DNA from: Herpetosiphon aurantiacus DSM 785
Lineage (GTDB): Bacteria; Chloroflexota; Chloroflexia; Chloroflexales; Herpetosiphonaceae
DNA length: 64,000 nucleotides
Direction: 5' to 3'
Assembly: GCA_000018565.1 (NCBI GenBank)
Contig: CP000876.1
Span: 124,001 to 188,000 of the forward strand
Within the stretch, counting starts at the first letter, position 1; each line of letters starts with the position of its first letter. This document shows, piece after piece, positions 1-8,026 of the stretch. The translations under genes and the position numbers were made by a program. The notes beneath the pieces were generated by a model, which was given only the letters and a program-made list of their open reading frames with translations, did no database searches and had not been told where the DNA came from.

Positions 1-461
1 CTTGTTTGATAGGCAGTCCGGGGTTGATTGGCACCTCGACAGTACGTTAACCCGGTATAGTGCATCTCATTTCCACAGGCATTAATGGATTGGGGGTGCT
101 GATGGTGGACAAGACATGCCGTGGTAAGACCAATGGTCGGATCAGTCTTGAAGGGGGCTACGAGCGCATCAATGGCACCTGGCATGACCACCGTATCGGG
201 ATTAAGAAAGAGAAGGTATTCACCACGCGCCATCGCTGCACCATAGTTATTCCCCCCTGCATAGCCAGTATTACTGTTTTCAAGGAGTCGAACCATCGGG
301 TACTGCTGCTGGACGACGAGACGACTTGCATCCTGTGAGTCATTATCAACAACAAGAATTTCATACCGTGTTTGATCAGGACAGGCTTGGATCACGGAGT
401 CGAGACACTCAACGAGATCATCCTGACTGTTATAACTGACAATAATGATACTTACGTCCAT
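1..461 (-). CDS. Family 2 glycosyltransferase, C-terminus cut by window edge
   Basis: The minus strand is open from an ATG at 461 to the window edge, about 153 codons without a stop. The protein starts MDVSIIIVSYNSQDDL and has the nucleotide-sugar binding VVDNDS motif, the GGNNYG segment and FLNPDTVVMPGA, which supplies the metal-binding acidic motif. This is the pattern of GT2 rhamnosyl-type transferases (WcaE/RfbF-like), which move a sugar from NDP-sugar to a growing cell-surface glycan at the cytoplasmic face of the membrane. The next gene, on the same strand 19 bases upstream, is also a GT2 enzyme, so both probably belong to one glycan operon that continues to the left. The acceptor and donor cannot be told from the sequence. 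The fold assignment is firm; the substrate is unknown. Confidence 0.85.
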   Translation of the reverse strand, partial: MDVSIIIVSYNSQDDLVECLDSVIQACPDQTRYEILVVDNDSQDASRLVVQQQYPMVRLLENSNTGYAGGNNYGAAMARGEYLLFLNPDTVVMPGAIDALVAPFKTDPTIGLTTACLVHHQHPQSINACGNEMHYTGLTYCRGANQPRTAYQT

Positions 462-480
462 AGCACTCCCCCATTTCTGC

Positions 481-1491
481 TTAATTAAGCGGTTGATTCA
501 CCCCGTCATAAACCCGCTCCCGTGGTGTCAGGAAGAGTGTTTCGTTGGAGGCCGCTGAGGGCGCACGCATCAATTGTTGTTTTAAGGACGTTTCCATTCG
601 TTGTAACATAACGCGCTGGCGCTGTAAGATAATCCCAGTTCCAATCGATCCAATACTCAACAACATCCCAATCATGAGCAGGCTCAGCAGCCAGGCAAAC
701 TGTGACAATGCCATCGTTGTATGGGCCGCCAAGAAGACCAGCAGCGCGGTGCTTATCATTAACGTCGCGAAGCCGCTGCCACACCAAAAGAGCAGTGGAC
801 GCATTGTCGTCGCGATGCCCAAAATACCTTTCACCACTTGCATGCCATGGCCAATGGGGTTTCGCTTGGCTTTTTCCACATACAACACATGAATGGGAAC
901 CTCACAGATCCGTAATGCCTGTTCATGAATATGAAACTGCATTTCCGATTCGATTGAGAATCCGCCATTCGCCGTAAATGACATCACGGCGATGGCATGG
1001 GCTGAAAAGGCGCGAAATCCACTTTGTGAGTCACTAACCTGCACCCCTGATATCAAATTGGTTAAGGAGGTTAATCCCATCTGCCCAACCTTTCGATAGA
1101 GGGGGATATCGCTGTGAATCGCACCATAGCGCGATCCAATCACGACATCGGCATGCCCTTGGCAGATAGGGGCTAAAAGTGCTGGAATATCATCAACTTT
1201 GTGTTGGCCATCCCCATCAAGCATCACGACAGCAAAGGGGTTAAGCGTTGCAATATACCGAAAGCCCGTATTAACCGCTGCGGCTTTCCCCTGATTTACC
1301 GCATGCTGTAAAACACATGCACCAGCCTTTTGAGCAATAGCAACCGTATGATCGGTAGAGCCATCATCGACCACGAGCACAATATCAACATACGCTTTTG
1401 CGGCAAGCACCAAGCTCCCAATGAATCGCGATTCATTAAAAGCTGGAATAAGTGCGACGGTGGGATGAACAATTGCATTGTGACAGTCCAT
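481..1491 (-). CDS. DPM1-like family 2 glycosyltransferase with C-terminal membrane anchor
   Basis: A 336-residue GT2 protein. The N-terminal GT-A domain shows ALIPAFNE, VVDDGSTD, MLDGDGQHKVDD and DVVIGSRYG, the hallmarks of dolichol/polyprenyl-phosphate mannose or glucose synthases, which charge a lipid carrier with one sugar. Residues from about 230 on hold two hydrophobic segments (GSGFATLMISTALLVFLAAH and WLLSLLMIGMLLSIGSIGTG), so the enzyme is anchored in the cytoplasmic membrane. A longer frame begins at a TTG at 1530. I chose the ATG at 1491 because GGGAG lies about 8 bases before it and the GT2 fold starts directly after. It forms a probable operon with the following GT2 gene (start 461). 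It could serve protein or lipid glycosylation; the exact sugar is not visible. Confidence 0.85.
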   Translation of the reverse strand: MDCHNAIVHPTVALIPAFNESRFIGSLVLAAKAYVDIVLVVDDGSTDHTVAIAQKAGACVLQHAVNQGKAAAVNTGFRYIATLNPFAVVMLDGDGQHKVDDIPALLAPICQGHADVVIGSRYGAIHSDIPLYRKVGQMGLTSLTNLISGVQVSDSQSGFRAFSAHAIAVMSFTANGGFSIESEMQFHIHEQALRICEVPIHVLYVEKAKRNPIGHGMQVVKGILGIATTMRPLLFWCGSGFATLMISTALLVFLAAHTTMALSQFAWLLSLLMIGMLLSIGSIGTGIILQRQRVMLQRMETSLKQQLMRAPSAASNETLFLTPRERVYDGVNQPLN

Positions 1492-1600
1492 ATAGAGTGA
1501 CTCCCAATTATCCTCAACTCTGTATACCAAGCGGTGCTAGTGAGGCGCATACGACGTGACAGGTTGATAGAGACAGTATCATCGAACTGGATGCATCCTG

Positions 1601-1732
1601 CTATATGCCATCGACCCTTACCTGAAGCCTCTAACTCGCTGCTGAGCTGTAGGGTAAAAGTACCGACTATATGCCATCAACCCTTACTTGTGATACCTAT
1701 TGTGGTGATAGGATTTAGGGTAAAAGTACTGA
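1601..1732. repeat. Two-copy tandem repeat, 66-bp period
   Basis: CTATATGCCATC begins at 1601 and again at 1667, and AGGGTAAAAGTAC begins at 1651 and again at 1717, so two partly diverged units sit 66 bases apart. They lie in the 865-base gene-free gap (1492-2356) between divergently transcribed glycosyltransferase and surface-protein genes. They could be regulator sites or debris. Nothing else in this gap looks coding. Confidence 0.6.
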
Positions 1733-1899
1733 TTCTGATCGTATCGCTTACGATACATAGCATCCAAAAGCTAAGCGACGAATACGTTCCGGTGTCCTTC
1801 ATAACGGTGGAAAAACAGCCTTAAATTGCCCAAATCCTCATCATAATGCTCAAAATACGAGGTTAGAGAGCCATAAAATTCCGTGATGATGCAGACAAG

Positions 1900-1938
1900 C
1901 ATTGCTCCTGCATAACGAATCGTTATGCAGGAGCAATG
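1900..1938. repeat. Perfect 18-bp inverted repeat
   Basis: The 18 bases from 1900 (CATTGCTCCTGCATAACG) recur as an exact reverse complement at 1921-1938, separated by AAT. It is as stable as a terminator stem but has no T-run after it on either strand. No gene ends here, because the flanking genes point away from each other. It may be a small mobile-element relic or an operator. Confidence 0.7.
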
Positions 1939-2356
1939 GCACTCTAGGGAGCTATTTTGTACATGTATTATTTCATCGTATAAAGATTAAACGACGAAAA
2001 AATATCAGATATCATTTGAATACCTATCAACGTCAGACCCACACCACCATAGAAGCAAAGGTCATATAGCGCTTAATACCTGCTATGCTTGGCAATAGTG
2101 TATTGGATAAGAACCCCATGTCGAATACACATCCACATCTGTACAGCGTGGCAAACAAACTGACAGTATTGTATCCAAATCCTACCATTGTATACCATCC
2201 AACATCGATGTATTCTCGCTAGCATTGCCACCCGTTCTGGGAATGCATCATGATCGCGCATCAGTACACCGAGCGTGCGGGGGGCATCTATCCTGCCGCC
2301 GTCGCGCTCCTCATGATCAGGCCGTTGACGCACATTGATCCCCTTTGGAGGTGTCT

Positions 2357-4429
2357 ATGGGTCGCATCCGTATCGTCGCGTTGGTGTTCATTGTCGTGCT
2401 CCTTGGATGGTTCGCTCCACTTTATGCCCAACAATCAAATGATGTCATCATTCAACCGCATGCCTTCGTTGGTGACACGTTTACCTACCAAGGTCTCCTT
2501 ATGCAAGGAACCACCTATCCCAGCGGAACCTTTGATTTCCAATTTAGCCTCTATGATGATCCGACCGCAGGTACGCTGCTTGGGCAGCTTCAACAGGACG
2601 ACGTTCCCGTTGAAGCTGGCCAATTTACCGTCGCCTTGACCTTCCCCGAAGGCAGCGTTACCGGTCATCAACGCTGGTTGGCGATTGCCGTCAAAACCCT
2701 GAATGGCAGCGCCTATGTTCCCTTGAATCCACGCTCCGCCGTCAGCGCAGCGCCGATCGCCCTCAGTCTGCCCGGCCTCTGGACACGGCAAAACGATACC
2801 AGCCCCAACCTGATTGGGGGCTATAGCAGCAATACCGTTCCAGCGAATGGCGTTGGGATGACGATTGGTGGCGGGGGAGCCTTTGGGAATCTTCAACAAA
2901 TCTATGATCACTATGGCGTGATTGGCGGTGGGGCTAATAATCGCGTGGGCAGCGATGATGGCACTGTCACCAACGACGGCTATGCCACGATTAGCGGTGG
3001 GTTTGGTAACACGACGACCCAAGAATATACCGTGATTGGCGGTGGGCAGGCGAATACCATCACGGGCGCATTCTCGACCATTAGCGGTGGGACGACCAAT
3101 ACGATTGCGCATATCTACGCGACCATTGGCGGCGGGATGAACAATCGCGTTTCTGCCCAATTTGGCACGATTGGTGGCGGTGGCAGTTCGGCCAGTGCGA
3201 CTGGCAACCGCGTCTATGATACCTATAGTACGATCAGTGGCGGCTATAACAATGTTGCGGGAGTCGATGACACGGGCAACCAACCATTTGCGACGGTCGG
3301 CGGTGGGTCGAGTAATAACGCGAATGCGCTTGGGAGTATGGTTGGTGGCGGTCGTTCAAATAGCATCAGTGCCATCGCTGACTACAGTGTGATTAGTGGC
3401 GGCTATAACAATGTTGCCACAGGATTGTATGCGACGGTGAGTGGGGGAGGAAGTGCCTCAAGTGGCCAAGGAAATCGCGCCTACGACAACTACAGTACCG
3501 TTGCTGGGGGCTATAACAATGTTGCAGGGATCGATGATTCAATCGGGCAACCTTTTACCACGGTTGCTGGTGGTGGCTCGAATACGGCCAGCGGTTATGC
3601 GAGCGCAATTGGGGGTGGGCGCTTGAATCAGGCGAGTGGTCAGTATGCCTTTATTGGGGGTGGTGAATCGAATACCGCTACGGGAGATCACACGACGATC
3701 GGCGCAGGCCGACAGAACACGGCCAACGGCAACTTTTCGTCGATTCTCGGTGGGAGTGGCAATAGTACGTCTGCTGACTATAGTGTAGCCGCCGGGGAAA
3801 ATGCGGTTGCCGCCCATCGTGGCAGTTTTGTCTGGGCCAGTACCCAAGCCGCGCCGGATGCCACGATCACCAGTACCGCCCCGGGCCAATTTATTGTGCG
3901 TGCCCCCGGTGGGGCGTGGTTTGGCAGCAGCACGCAGGTGGACATGCCGAATGGAGCCATCCTTGCGACGGATAGCGGAGCCTTCCTCAGCAAGGGGGGA
4001 ACGTGGTCAAATTCGTCGGACAAACATCGCAAAACCCAGTTTGCGGCGATTGATCCTCATGCCCTCCTTACCAAACTGGCAGCGATCCCGATGCAGTCGT
4101 GGAGCTACATCAATGAAGATCCGCAGATTCGCCACCTTGGCCCGACGGCGCAAGATTTTTATGCAGCCTTTGGTTTGGGCACGGACGATCGGCATATTGC
4201 GACCGTCGATGCGGATGGAGTTGCCTTGACCGCAATCCAAGGACTGTATCAGCTGAATCGGGAGCAAGCGGCAGTGATCACCGATCTCGAAACCCGCTTA
4301 GCCGCGCTGGAAACAGCCACCCCCTCGCCAGCGCGTTCTGTATGGCTGCTCGCTGGTGGGTGGGGCAGTCTGCTGCTGATCGTTGGCTGGCTCGTTGGCC
4401 GCCGGATGCGACGTGGAGGGACGGTATGA
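2357..4429 (+). CDS. Secreted surface protein with YadA-head-like repeats and S74-like C-terminal domain
   Basis: A 690-residue exported protein. The signal peptide is MGRIRIVALVFIVVLLG ending at YAQQ. Residues about 30-140 form a beta-rich N-terminal domain. Residues about 150-500 carry many short repeats of the type ISGGYNNVA and IGGGxxNxA, like the left-handed beta-roll heads of trimeric adhesins. Around residue 555 a segment starting SDKHRK is followed by GPTAQDFYAAFG and a coiled-coil-like tail, matching peptidase S74 intramolecular chaperone domains, in which the Ser of S-D is the self-cleavage residue. A final membrane helix (about 665-682) ends in RRMRRGG. ATG 2357 has GGAG seven bases upstream; an upstream in-frame TTG at 2345 would overlap that site. 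The stop overlaps the next start. A role as an adhesin or stalk is an inference. Confidence 0.8.
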   Translation: MGRIRIVALVFIVVLLGWFAPLYAQQSNDVIIQPHAFVGDTFTYQGLLMQGTTYPSGTFDFQFSLYDDPTAGTLLGQLQQDDVPVEAGQFTVALTFPEGSVTGHQRWLAIAVKTLNGSAYVPLNPRSAVSAAPIALSLPGLWTRQNDTSPNLIGGYSSNTVPANGVGMTIGGGGAFGNLQQIYDHYGVIGGGANNRVGSDDGTVTNDGYATISGGFGNTTTQEYTVIGGGQANTITGAFSTISGGTTNTIAHIYATIGGGMNNRVSAQFGTIGGGGSSASATGNRVYDTYSTISGGYNNVAGVDDTGNQPFATVGGGSSNNANALGSMVGGGRSNSISAIADYSVISGGYNNVATGLYATVSGGGSASSGQGNRAYDNYSTVAGGYNNVAGIDDSIGQPFTTVAGGGSNTASGYASAIGGGRLNQASGQYAFIGGGESNTATGDHTTIGAGRQNTANGNFSSILGGSGNSTSADYSVAAGENAVAAHRGSFVWASTQAAPDATITSTAPGQFIVRAPGGAWFGSSTQVDMPNGAILATDSGAFLSKGGTWSNSSDKHRKTQFAAIDPHALLTKLAAIPMQSWSYINEDPQIRHLGPTAQDFYAAFGLGTDDRHIATVDADGVALTAIQGLYQLNREQAAVITDLETRLAALETATPSPARSVWLLAGGWGSLLLIVGWLVGRRMRRGGTV

Positions 4430-4713
4430 TCATCCGTGCGCGTTGGCTCGTCGGCGTTGGATTGCTCGCGATTCTTGGTATCGTGCAGGTACACGCAACC
4501 CAGCCGACAACAGACTTCCATCTTGTTCGGTCAACGATTGGGAGCGGAGGTGGGCGGAGCAGTGGCGATGACTTCTCTCTCAACGGCACGCTGGGTCAAG
4601 CGGATGCCCACGCGCAGCTGCGCGGTGACCATTTTCGCCTATCAGGCGGTTATTGGATTCCTCCTCAGCTGCGCTACACCACCTTTCTCCCAGCCGCGAT
4701 TCGCGGTGACTAA
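4426..4713 (+). CDS. Small secreted protein with FLPAAIRGD tail
   Basis: A 95-residue protein whose ATG overlaps the previous stop (ATGA), so the two genes are translationally coupled. The signal peptide runs to about VHATQP. The body reads DFHLVRSTIGSGGG, then DDFSLNGTLGQ and FRLSGGYWIP, the repeat style (D-F-x-L-x-G-T-x-G-Q ... L-S-G-G-Y-W) known from short extracellular proteins of Chloroflexota and Planctomycetes. It ends TTFLPAAIRGD, a tail shared in type with the 548-residue protein downstream (YLPLTTRGE) and the C25 peptidase (VWLPLVGWE). The function is unknown; it probably acts with the coupled surface protein. Confidence 0.75.
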   Translation: MIIRARWLVGVGLLAILGIVQVHATQPTTDFHLVRSTIGSGGGRSSGDDFSLNGTLGQADAHAQLRGDHFRLSGGYWIPPQLRYTTFLPAAIRGD

Positions 4714-4739
4714 AGCGGCAGTCTTCTTCCCATGGATGG

Positions 4740-4783
4740 GCCTCGCCGTAGCGACTGTGGAAGCACGGTCACTACGGCGAGGC
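4740..4783 (+). terminator. Hairpin downstream of the small secreted protein gene
   Basis: The 16-base arm GCCTCGCCGTAGCGAC at 4740-4755 pairs with 4768-4783 with one mismatch. It lies 27 bases after the stop of the small secreted protein gene. There is no clear T-run, so it may be an RNA-stability hairpin rather than an intrinsic terminator. Confidence 0.45.
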
Positions 4784-4913
4784 ATGCGCAACCCACGCCA
4801 TCGACCAGATGCCATCCACGCCTACAACAGACCAGTGTGGAATGCGACCAAGCGCCAAATACCCGCATCATCACCTCGAATCCCAATGAAGCTATGCATG
4901 AAGGAGAATCTCC

Positions 4914-6560
4914 ATGGACGATCATACCCCTCATCAGAAACCCTTTGTATCGGATAGCCCGCCCTCCAATCGATGGCGTGCATTCCGCCATTGTGTTGGA
5001 ATCAGCATGTTGTTTGTACTGATTCAGGGATCGGTTCTTGTCTATACGAGAGGATCGCTACCGGTAGAACACGCAATCGCGCAATCAGCCCAACACCCGC
5101 ATGGATCGCCGAACCTCCTTCCTACCTATATTAAGGCATCGAATACCGATCCTCACGATGCGTTCGGCTTTCGCGTAGCGCTTGATGCTACCACACTGGC
5201 AGTAAGCGCCCCATACGAATCAAGTGCCGCAACGGGTATTCAGGGTGACCAATCAAATAATATGGCGCTCCAATCAGGAGCCGTGTATATTTTTGTCCGG
5301 GATGGCGATACATGGGTCCAACAAGCGTATCTCAAAGCGTCCAATACCGACGCCGGCGATGGCTTTGGGGTCAGTCTTGCCCTCGATGGGGATACGCTTG
5401 TGGTTGGGGCGTATGCTGAGGACAGTGCTGCCACCGGAATCAACGGCAATCAGGCCGATAATTCCGCTGCGAACGCGGGGGCGGCCTATGTCTTTGTCCG
5501 ATCAGGGTCAACCTGGAGTCAGCAAGCCTATCTGAAAGCATCCAATACTGATGAAGGCGATGGGTTTGGCTATAGGGTTGCGATTGATGCAACCACAGTC
5601 GTGATTAGCGCCCGTGGCGAAGATAGTGGAGCAATGGGGGTAAATAATGATCAGGCGAACAATGATAAAGTGGACGCGGGGGCGGCCTATGTTTTTGTCC
5701 GATCAGGTTCAACTTGGAGTCAGCAAGCCTATCTCAAAGCATCCAATACCGATGCAGACGATGGGTTTGGCTATAGTGTATCAATTGAGAACCAGCTGAT
5801 CGCCGTTGGCGCGAATGGGGAGGATGGGAGTACGACTGGCGTAAATGGAGGGCAGGACGATAATACTGCTCCGGACGCAGGGGCGGCCTATGTCTTTGTC
5901 CGATCGGGTTCAACTTGGAGTCAGCAAGCCTATCTCAAAGCATCCAATACCGATGCAGACGATGGGTTTGGACAGCGTGTTCAGCTTGCAGGATCAACGG
6001 TAGTGGTGAGTGCCGTTCGGGAAGATAGCGCCGCCACCGGAGTCAATGGCAATCAGCATGATAATACTGCCATGGATGCAGGAGCGGCTTATGTCTTTGT
6101 TCAGAATGGGAATACGTGGAGTCAACAAGCCTATCTAAAGGCCTCAAATACTAACGCAGGCGATGGGTTTGGCTATAATCTCCATGCGTTGGGTGATTGG
6201 ATACTGATTGGCGCACCATATGAGGCGAGTGCGGCCACAATCATCAACGGGAATCAGCATGATAATAATGCCAACCGTGCAGGAGCCGCCTATCTTTTTG
6301 CGCGGCAACAGACACTATGGAGTCAGTCCGCCTATCTGAAAGCCATGAATACCGATTCAGGCGATCTCTTTGGGAATACTATGGGCATGAATGAGTCACT
6401 CATCATCGTTGGAGCGTCAAATGAAGATAGCAATACCCTCGGGATCAATGGCGATCATGCGAATAATCTAGCCCTTAATTCAGGCGCAGTCTATAGTTTC
6501 CCATTTGCCATGATTCCTTCCATACGGGCGTATCTCCCATTGACCACCCGGGGTGAATAG
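4914..6560 (+). CDS. Secreted FG-GAP repeat (beta-propeller) protein
   Basis: A 548-residue protein with AAGGAG about nine bases before ATG 4914. An N-terminal hydrophobic segment (residues about 29-47) acts as signal or anchor. The rest is seven blade-like repeats of about 65 residues, each with KASNTDxxDxFG, a hydrophobic strand pair, xxEDSxATGVNGNQ and AGAAYVFVRSGxTWSQQAY. This is the FG-GAP pattern with Asp-rich calcium-binding loops seen in integrin-alpha-like beta-propellers. It ends IRAYLPLTTRGE, a tail of the same kind as in the gene at 4426. The repeats are well conserved at DNA level, which fits recent unit duplication. The likely location is the cell surface or exterior; binding partners are unknown. 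Confidence 0.85.
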   Translation: MDDHTPHQKPFVSDSPPSNRWRAFRHCVGISMLFVLIQGSVLVYTRGSLPVEHAIAQSAQHPHGSPNLLPTYIKASNTDPHDAFGFRVALDATTLAVSAPYESSAATGIQGDQSNNMALQSGAVYIFVRDGDTWVQQAYLKASNTDAGDGFGVSLALDGDTLVVGAYAEDSAATGINGNQADNSAANAGAAYVFVRSGSTWSQQAYLKASNTDEGDGFGYRVAIDATTVVISARGEDSGAMGVNNDQANNDKVDAGAAYVFVRSGSTWSQQAYLKASNTDADDGFGYSVSIENQLIAVGANGEDGSTTGVNGGQDDNTAPDAGAAYVFVRSGSTWSQQAYLKASNTDADDGFGQRVQLAGSTVVVSAVREDSAATGVNGNQHDNTAMDAGAAYVFVQNGNTWSQQAYLKASNTNAGDGFGYNLHALGDWILIGAPYEASAATIINGNQHDNNANRAGAAYLFARQQTLWSQSAYLKAMNTDSGDLFGNTMGMNESLIIVGASNEDSNTLGINGDHANNLALNSGAVYSFPFAMIPSIRAYLPLTTRGE

Positions 6561-6679
6561 GTGAAGTGGTGCATTGCCTATACCCGTCTCCACCCAACGA
6601 AGTTCATTCGATTGATGAATTCGCTACATAGCTGATGTCCGGCTATCGAGTGGCTTATTGGTGTCGTTCTCGTCTGCAC

Positions 6680-6718
6680 TATCCTACCTTCTTGCCAGCC
6701 GCGATTCGCGGTGGCTGA
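6680..6718 (+). pseudogene. Tail fragment of a paralogue of the small secreted protein
   Basis: In frame, 6680-6718 reads Y-P-T-F-L-P-A-A-I-R-G-G-stop, nearly the same as the last residues of the protein at 4426-4713 (TTFLPAAIRGD). No matching body or start lies upstream, so this is the 3' end of a lost paralogue. Bases 6561-6679 show nothing else I can support. Confidence 0.6.
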
Positions 6719-6761
6719 GGATTGGTAGGATTCATCGGATCAGCGGGCTTTTCACCTCGAT

Positions 6762-6890
6762 CGCCAACACCCGATCAAAGCGAAAAGCCTGCTGTGCCAG
6801 CCATGGTGCGTCGGCAGCCCCCAATAGGTCGCCCATCACCGCAGCAGCGGGGGCAACTGGGGGGTGGCGGGGAGCAGGAACGCATCAAAT
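6762..6890 (-). pseudogene. Internally deleted fossil of the WYL-protein gene
   Basis: Bases 6762-6788 are identical to 8054-8080 (the end of the WYL domain). They are fused directly to 6797-6890, which matches about 8806-8898 in the middle of the same gene with scattered substitutions. About 730 bases between the two parts are missing. It is therefore a decayed second copy of the gene at 8027-9856. Bases 6891-7037 show no further gene. Confidence 0.7.
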
Positions 6891-7037
6891 TAAAAACGAC
6901 GCATTGATGCTCAGGATGTCGCCATTTCAACGAATGGAGGGAGTATCCTACGAGCGGTTACGACGTTCCTATGGAGATGGGCGATCGAACATTCCCGATG
7001 ATGTTCAATTGCCAGCATCCCTTTGGACGGAGATCGA

Positions 7038-7448
7038 TCATGCCTCGCTGCGACTCTCCACGGGTACTGTGCCCGTGATGATCTGAACAGGAATGGCTGC
7101 TGCCTGCGCCTGCTCGGCGAGATGTTTGGAGCCATGACTCGCCTCAATGTTAGGATGGAAGATGAGCACATAGTCTGCACCACAGGCCAGCATCCGCGCA
7201 TTCAACCCTTTCCACGCTTCGCCGGGGTACTGGAGGGCATCCGCACGACTTTTCTTCATAGGGACAACGGTTAACCCCATGGCGTTGGCAACCTGCCCAG
7301 CAAGCCGATCACACCCGGGCGAGTCGCCATGGAAGACAATGGTTGTACTGGGGAATTCTGCTAACGTGCGTTGGATGGCTCCGGCATCCGTCCAGCGCAC
7401 TGCACCAGCAATCACGACGCGCACTCGATCCATGGTCTCAGGTTGCAT
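7038..7448 (-). CDS. YspA-like SLOG-family nucleotide-binding protein
   Basis: A 136-residue protein. Residues about 9-16 read VVIAGAVRW and residues about 37-50 read VFHGDSPGCDRLAGQ, the beta-strand plus G-x3-G-x-D-x2-A loop of the YspA/cpYpsA branch of SLOG (Rossmann-like) domains. The later segments ARMLACGADYVLIFHP and IPVQII complete the usual fold of this short family. SLOG domains bind nucleotide-derived ligands and often occur in conflict systems. GAGGAGG stands nine bases before ATG 7448. It is the only intact gene in the decayed stretch 6.6-8.0 kb. The role is unknown; the fold call is good. Confidence 0.7.
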   Translation of the reverse strand: MQPETMDRVRVVIAGAVRWTDAGAIQRTLAEFPSTTIVFHGDSPGCDRLAGQVANAMGLTVVPMKKSRADALQYPGEAWKGLNARMLACGADYVLIFHPNIEASHGSKHLAEQAQAAAIPVQIITGTVPVESRSEA

Positions 7449-7775
7449 GGGGGAATCCTCCTCGTTTGATCACATCATCACGTGGTCACCCGTCGGACTA
7501 AACCACGAAAATCATCACCATCGGGTACGTTTGGGGTGCAATCCAACCAACTAGATCCAAGAGAACTAGGCATGACCGCCCCAGCCAACGCGTAATTGAC
7601 GATACCATGACCTTGCTCCACACCCACATTTCTAGGCCCATGGCTATACGCTGCCAGACCGCTAATCGCTGGCGAGTGCTCGTGGCAACCACCCGCATAG
7701 CATCGCTCTATCGAAGCCGCATGGGCAGATCTGACCACCGCCCCACAGACGAATACGCTCCGGCGTTCTATCGCT

Positions 7776-7850
7776 GACCAGTGGCAGCCACACCCGCTGC
7801 GGAGAAAGACCCGCAGCATGGTGGCAGGATTCCCCAAAAGTATGGAGGGC
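7776..7850 (-). pseudogene. Fossil 3' end of a C25 peptidase gene
   Basis: The minus strand of 7776-7850 matches the last 75 bases of the C25 peptidase gene (stop at 15311): LLGNPAT, LRV and, after a frameshift, RVWLPLV can still be read. Frameshifts and lack of any upstream peptidase domain show it is dead. The rest of 7449-8026 contains no gene I can support. Confidence 0.6.
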
Positions 7851-8026
7851 AATTCTGCATCATGAATGAGCCGCAATCGAAGCAGTCTCCTGTCCTATCA
7901 TAGGCATCAGGATAGCGACTGTCGCCATCGCCAGCGCTCGCACTCTCGATACGTAGGCATAACAAGCATTCTTTGCCGTGTCGGAAGCGACTCGCTGCAC
8001 AAGGATATCGCTTCATCCACGCACCA

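Noticed and set aside
2435-3283. 282-codon antisense frame under the surface-protein repeats
   Set aside because: Mirror of the glycine-rich repeats on the other strand.
7478-7876. 132-codon minus-strand frame
   Set aside because: It is a fossil C25 tail read in mixed frames plus junk; no start site and no family.
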